Source of the DNA: Branchiostoma floridae
Taxonomy: Eukaryota > Chordata > Leptocardii > Amphioxiformes > Branchiostomatidae
Assembly (NCBI RefSeq): GCF_000003815.2
Contig: NC_049983.1
Span: forward strand, 12,891,604 to 12,952,929
Reading direction: 5' to 3'
DNA length: 61,326 nucleotides
In this document: positions 59,791 to 61,326 of the stretch, piece by piece
How the letters are laid out: each line of letters begins with the position of its first letter
Numbering within the stretch: position 1 is the stretch's first letter
Notes under the pieces: generated by a model
The model's database searches: none
Seen by the model: the letters and a program-made list of their open reading frames with translations, nothing else
What the model was told of the DNA's origin: nothing
Made by a program: the position numbers and the translations under genes

Positions 59791-60504
59791 TTAATGGACT
59801 CGACCCATAGCTTAGCTACATGTAGAAAAACGGCAAAGTCATCGCTGTTAGTGATTGGCTAAATCAACACATGATTGAGACTTACACTTTAATCTACAGC
59901 AACTCAGCTTCTGTGTGGTCTAGTGGACATTAAGCTTTTTTGATCATAATGACAAAAATGTGATACTTGTAGTTCAGAAGAAAATTCAAAACAGCGAAGA
60001 GATCGACCATTGTGCCCACTTCTGTTTTGGAATTTTTGCTGAGAGTTTTATCATAAACTAGTAATCCTTTCTCACGGGAAAGTTGCTTCAAGTCTTATAA
60101 AAGGAGGGTTCACAGTAGAGAATAGCTCACAGAAGCATAATTGGTGCCATTGAAGAAGTGCAGAACAGAAATTTTGTACCTGAAATAGACCTTTGAGGTA
60201 AGGTGGATCTTAAATAGTTCTTTTACTCTTGACTTATTTCTAAACCTTTTAATGTCCGTAGAGTCCATTTCTACTTTCAGGTTGTCGTAAAGTTTGTATG
60301 CTGACCATGATATCAAACACTGGGGAAGAGATTATTTCGTTCACTACAGAATGAATGACATTGCATCTATAGAAGTGTATGTATTATTTGACCAGTGATG
60401 GCATGCTATTTTGTTTACACTATGCCTGAGGAGACATCCGTATGTAACATTGTATCAGACTTAATCTTTACTCTCGTTCTTTGAACAGTCGCAGATTTCC
60501 AGCC
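59791..60504. other. No gene; upstream region of the secreted-protein exon
   Basis: AT-rich sequence. A pyrimidine-rich stretch and acceptor-like CAG just before 60496 suggest that the ATG exon at 60505 may start with a little 5' UTR after an upstream intron. Confidence 0.45.
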
Positions 60505-60635
60505 ATGCGTCTACTCCTGCTGCATGCTTGTATTGCCATCGTCTTGGTTGGCAACTCGGATGCCTGGTTATGGTTCAAAGCTGAGAAAAGGGGAACGGAT
60601 CCAAAGAGTGGTGACGACAAGGCCGAAACATCCAG
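60505..60635 (+). CDS. First coding exon of a secreted protein
   Basis: ATG 60505 opens 43 codons: MRLLLLHACIAIVLVGNSDA is a classic signal peptide with a likely cut after DA, followed by WLWFKAEKRGTDPKSG and a hydrophilic stretch. It ends at a donor (TCCAG followed by gtatgt) in phase 2. The basic EKRG after the signal could be a processing site, but this is speculation. No continuing exon is visible in the remaining 690 bases, so the gene leaves the window. Product unknown. Confidence 0.6.
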
Positions 60636-60829
60636 GTATGTCATCTAGATAACTTGTTATCGTTATTGGGTTGGCCAACTACATTCTCCTCGCAGCCAAG
60701 CGCTGAATCTACAATCGCCTTGGTGAGGCTAAATCGCAAGGGTCTGCAGCTGAAGCGGCTGTCATTTTGCTCAGGTAACCTCAATACGGCAGCAATTGTC
60801 CCATGTGTAGCACTGTAGGTATTGTAACC

Positions 60830-61115
60830 ACACACCGGGAAGGATCCCCACTTTTTTCGATAAGTGTGGTGAATCTTAAACTTTCTCGAGGTGTTGTTCT
60901 CGATGTGTTATTCTATGTGTGGCTCTCCTCAAACACAAGGCCTCTCTCTAACGGCCCTAACCGAAACTCATTTCCACCTGAATGAAGTGAGGCAAGTCTT
61001 GCAAAGTGCCTTTCCCAAGGGCACGAGATTGGTGACATGACAAGAGATTCGAACCCAGGACCTCTGGGTTATTGGCCAAACATCCTGCCATTACGTACAT
61101 ACGCCACACGACACC
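60830..61115 (-). mobile_element. tRNA-derived SINE
   Basis: On the minus strand a tRNA-like head has an A-box-like TGGCGTATGTACGTAATGG (about 61090-61108) and a perfect B-box GGTTCGAATC (61046-61055). It is followed by the CTTGGGAAAGGCACTTTGCA core near 61000-61020, a conserved block in many marine-animal SINEs. It lies in the intron after the exon at 60505. It is a retroposon, not a functional tRNA: the cloverleaf arms do not pair well. Confidence 0.75.
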
Positions 61116-61326
61116 AAAAAGGTCAGCCTAGCCTTTACTTTGCATAGGATGATTGTCAATGTTTGAGCAAAATGATCAGTAATATACCAAGGTAAATTTC
61201 ATATCAACATCCATCGCCATGTTCAAGTGATTATGCACAAAGTGGTTTGTGACTCACTTGATCTGAGAAAACCTCTAAGACACGTGGAATAAGTTTTACT
61301 TCATACCAGAGACCCAAAACACTGGC

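Noticed and set aside
59358-59810. Plus-strand frame through the N gap
   Set aside because: Most of it consists of unknown bases.
61046-61112. tRNA gene
   Set aside because: A and B boxes are present but the arms do not form a tRNA; it is the head of a SINE.

Overview
This is animal nuclear DNA: genes are split into many short exons with GT-AG introns, and introns and spacers are full of transposon remnants, microsatellites and a tRNA-derived SINE. Gene types and repeat style fit an invertebrate deuterostome, most likely a lancelet (Branchiostoma). That is inference from composition and family recognition, not from a marker gene.

Layout. (1) 1-11.0 kb, minus strand: a secreted multi-EGF protein. 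One signal-peptide exon (10982-11036) is followed by 18 one-exon EGF modules running down to 1411; the 3' end lies outside the window or is not recognisable. Two LINE remnants sit in its introns. (2) 12.7-42.9 kb: a cluster of five amidase-signature genes. Four are tandem on the plus strand (A, B, C, D) and one is inverted on the minus strand (E). Each has 12 exons with matching boundaries, and each conceptual splice is in frame from ATG to stop (524, 523, 539, 535 and 540 aa). All keep the Lys-Ser-Ser catalytic triad. Their motifs match the bacterial enantioselective amidase type rather than FAAH or GatA. The first exon differs: A/B have a short neutral one, C/D an Arg-rich mitochondrial-presequence-like one, and E a charged hydrophilic one. 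(3) 42.9-54.2 kb: a long stretch with no confident gene. (4) 54247-55719, minus strand: an intronless 490-aa voltage-gated potassium channel of the Kv4/Shal type with unusual substitutions. (5) 55.7-61.3 kb: mostly non-genic, with a 246-base N gap (59545-59790), the first coding exon of a secreted protein on the plus strand (60505-60635), and a SINE.

How the parts relate. The EGF gene and amidase A are head to head, 1.6 kb apart. Flanks of A and B resemble each other, as do flanks of C and D, so the cluster grew by segmental duplication. Because C and D are recent duplicates, D serves as an empty-site control for insertions in C: a hAT-like MITE with its 8-bp target duplication, a 40-bp perfect inverted repeat, a 1.1-kb inverted-repeat element and a Harbinger-like MITE. 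The amidases probably hydrolyse small carboxamides, with C/D possibly in mitochondria; their substrates cannot be read from sequence.
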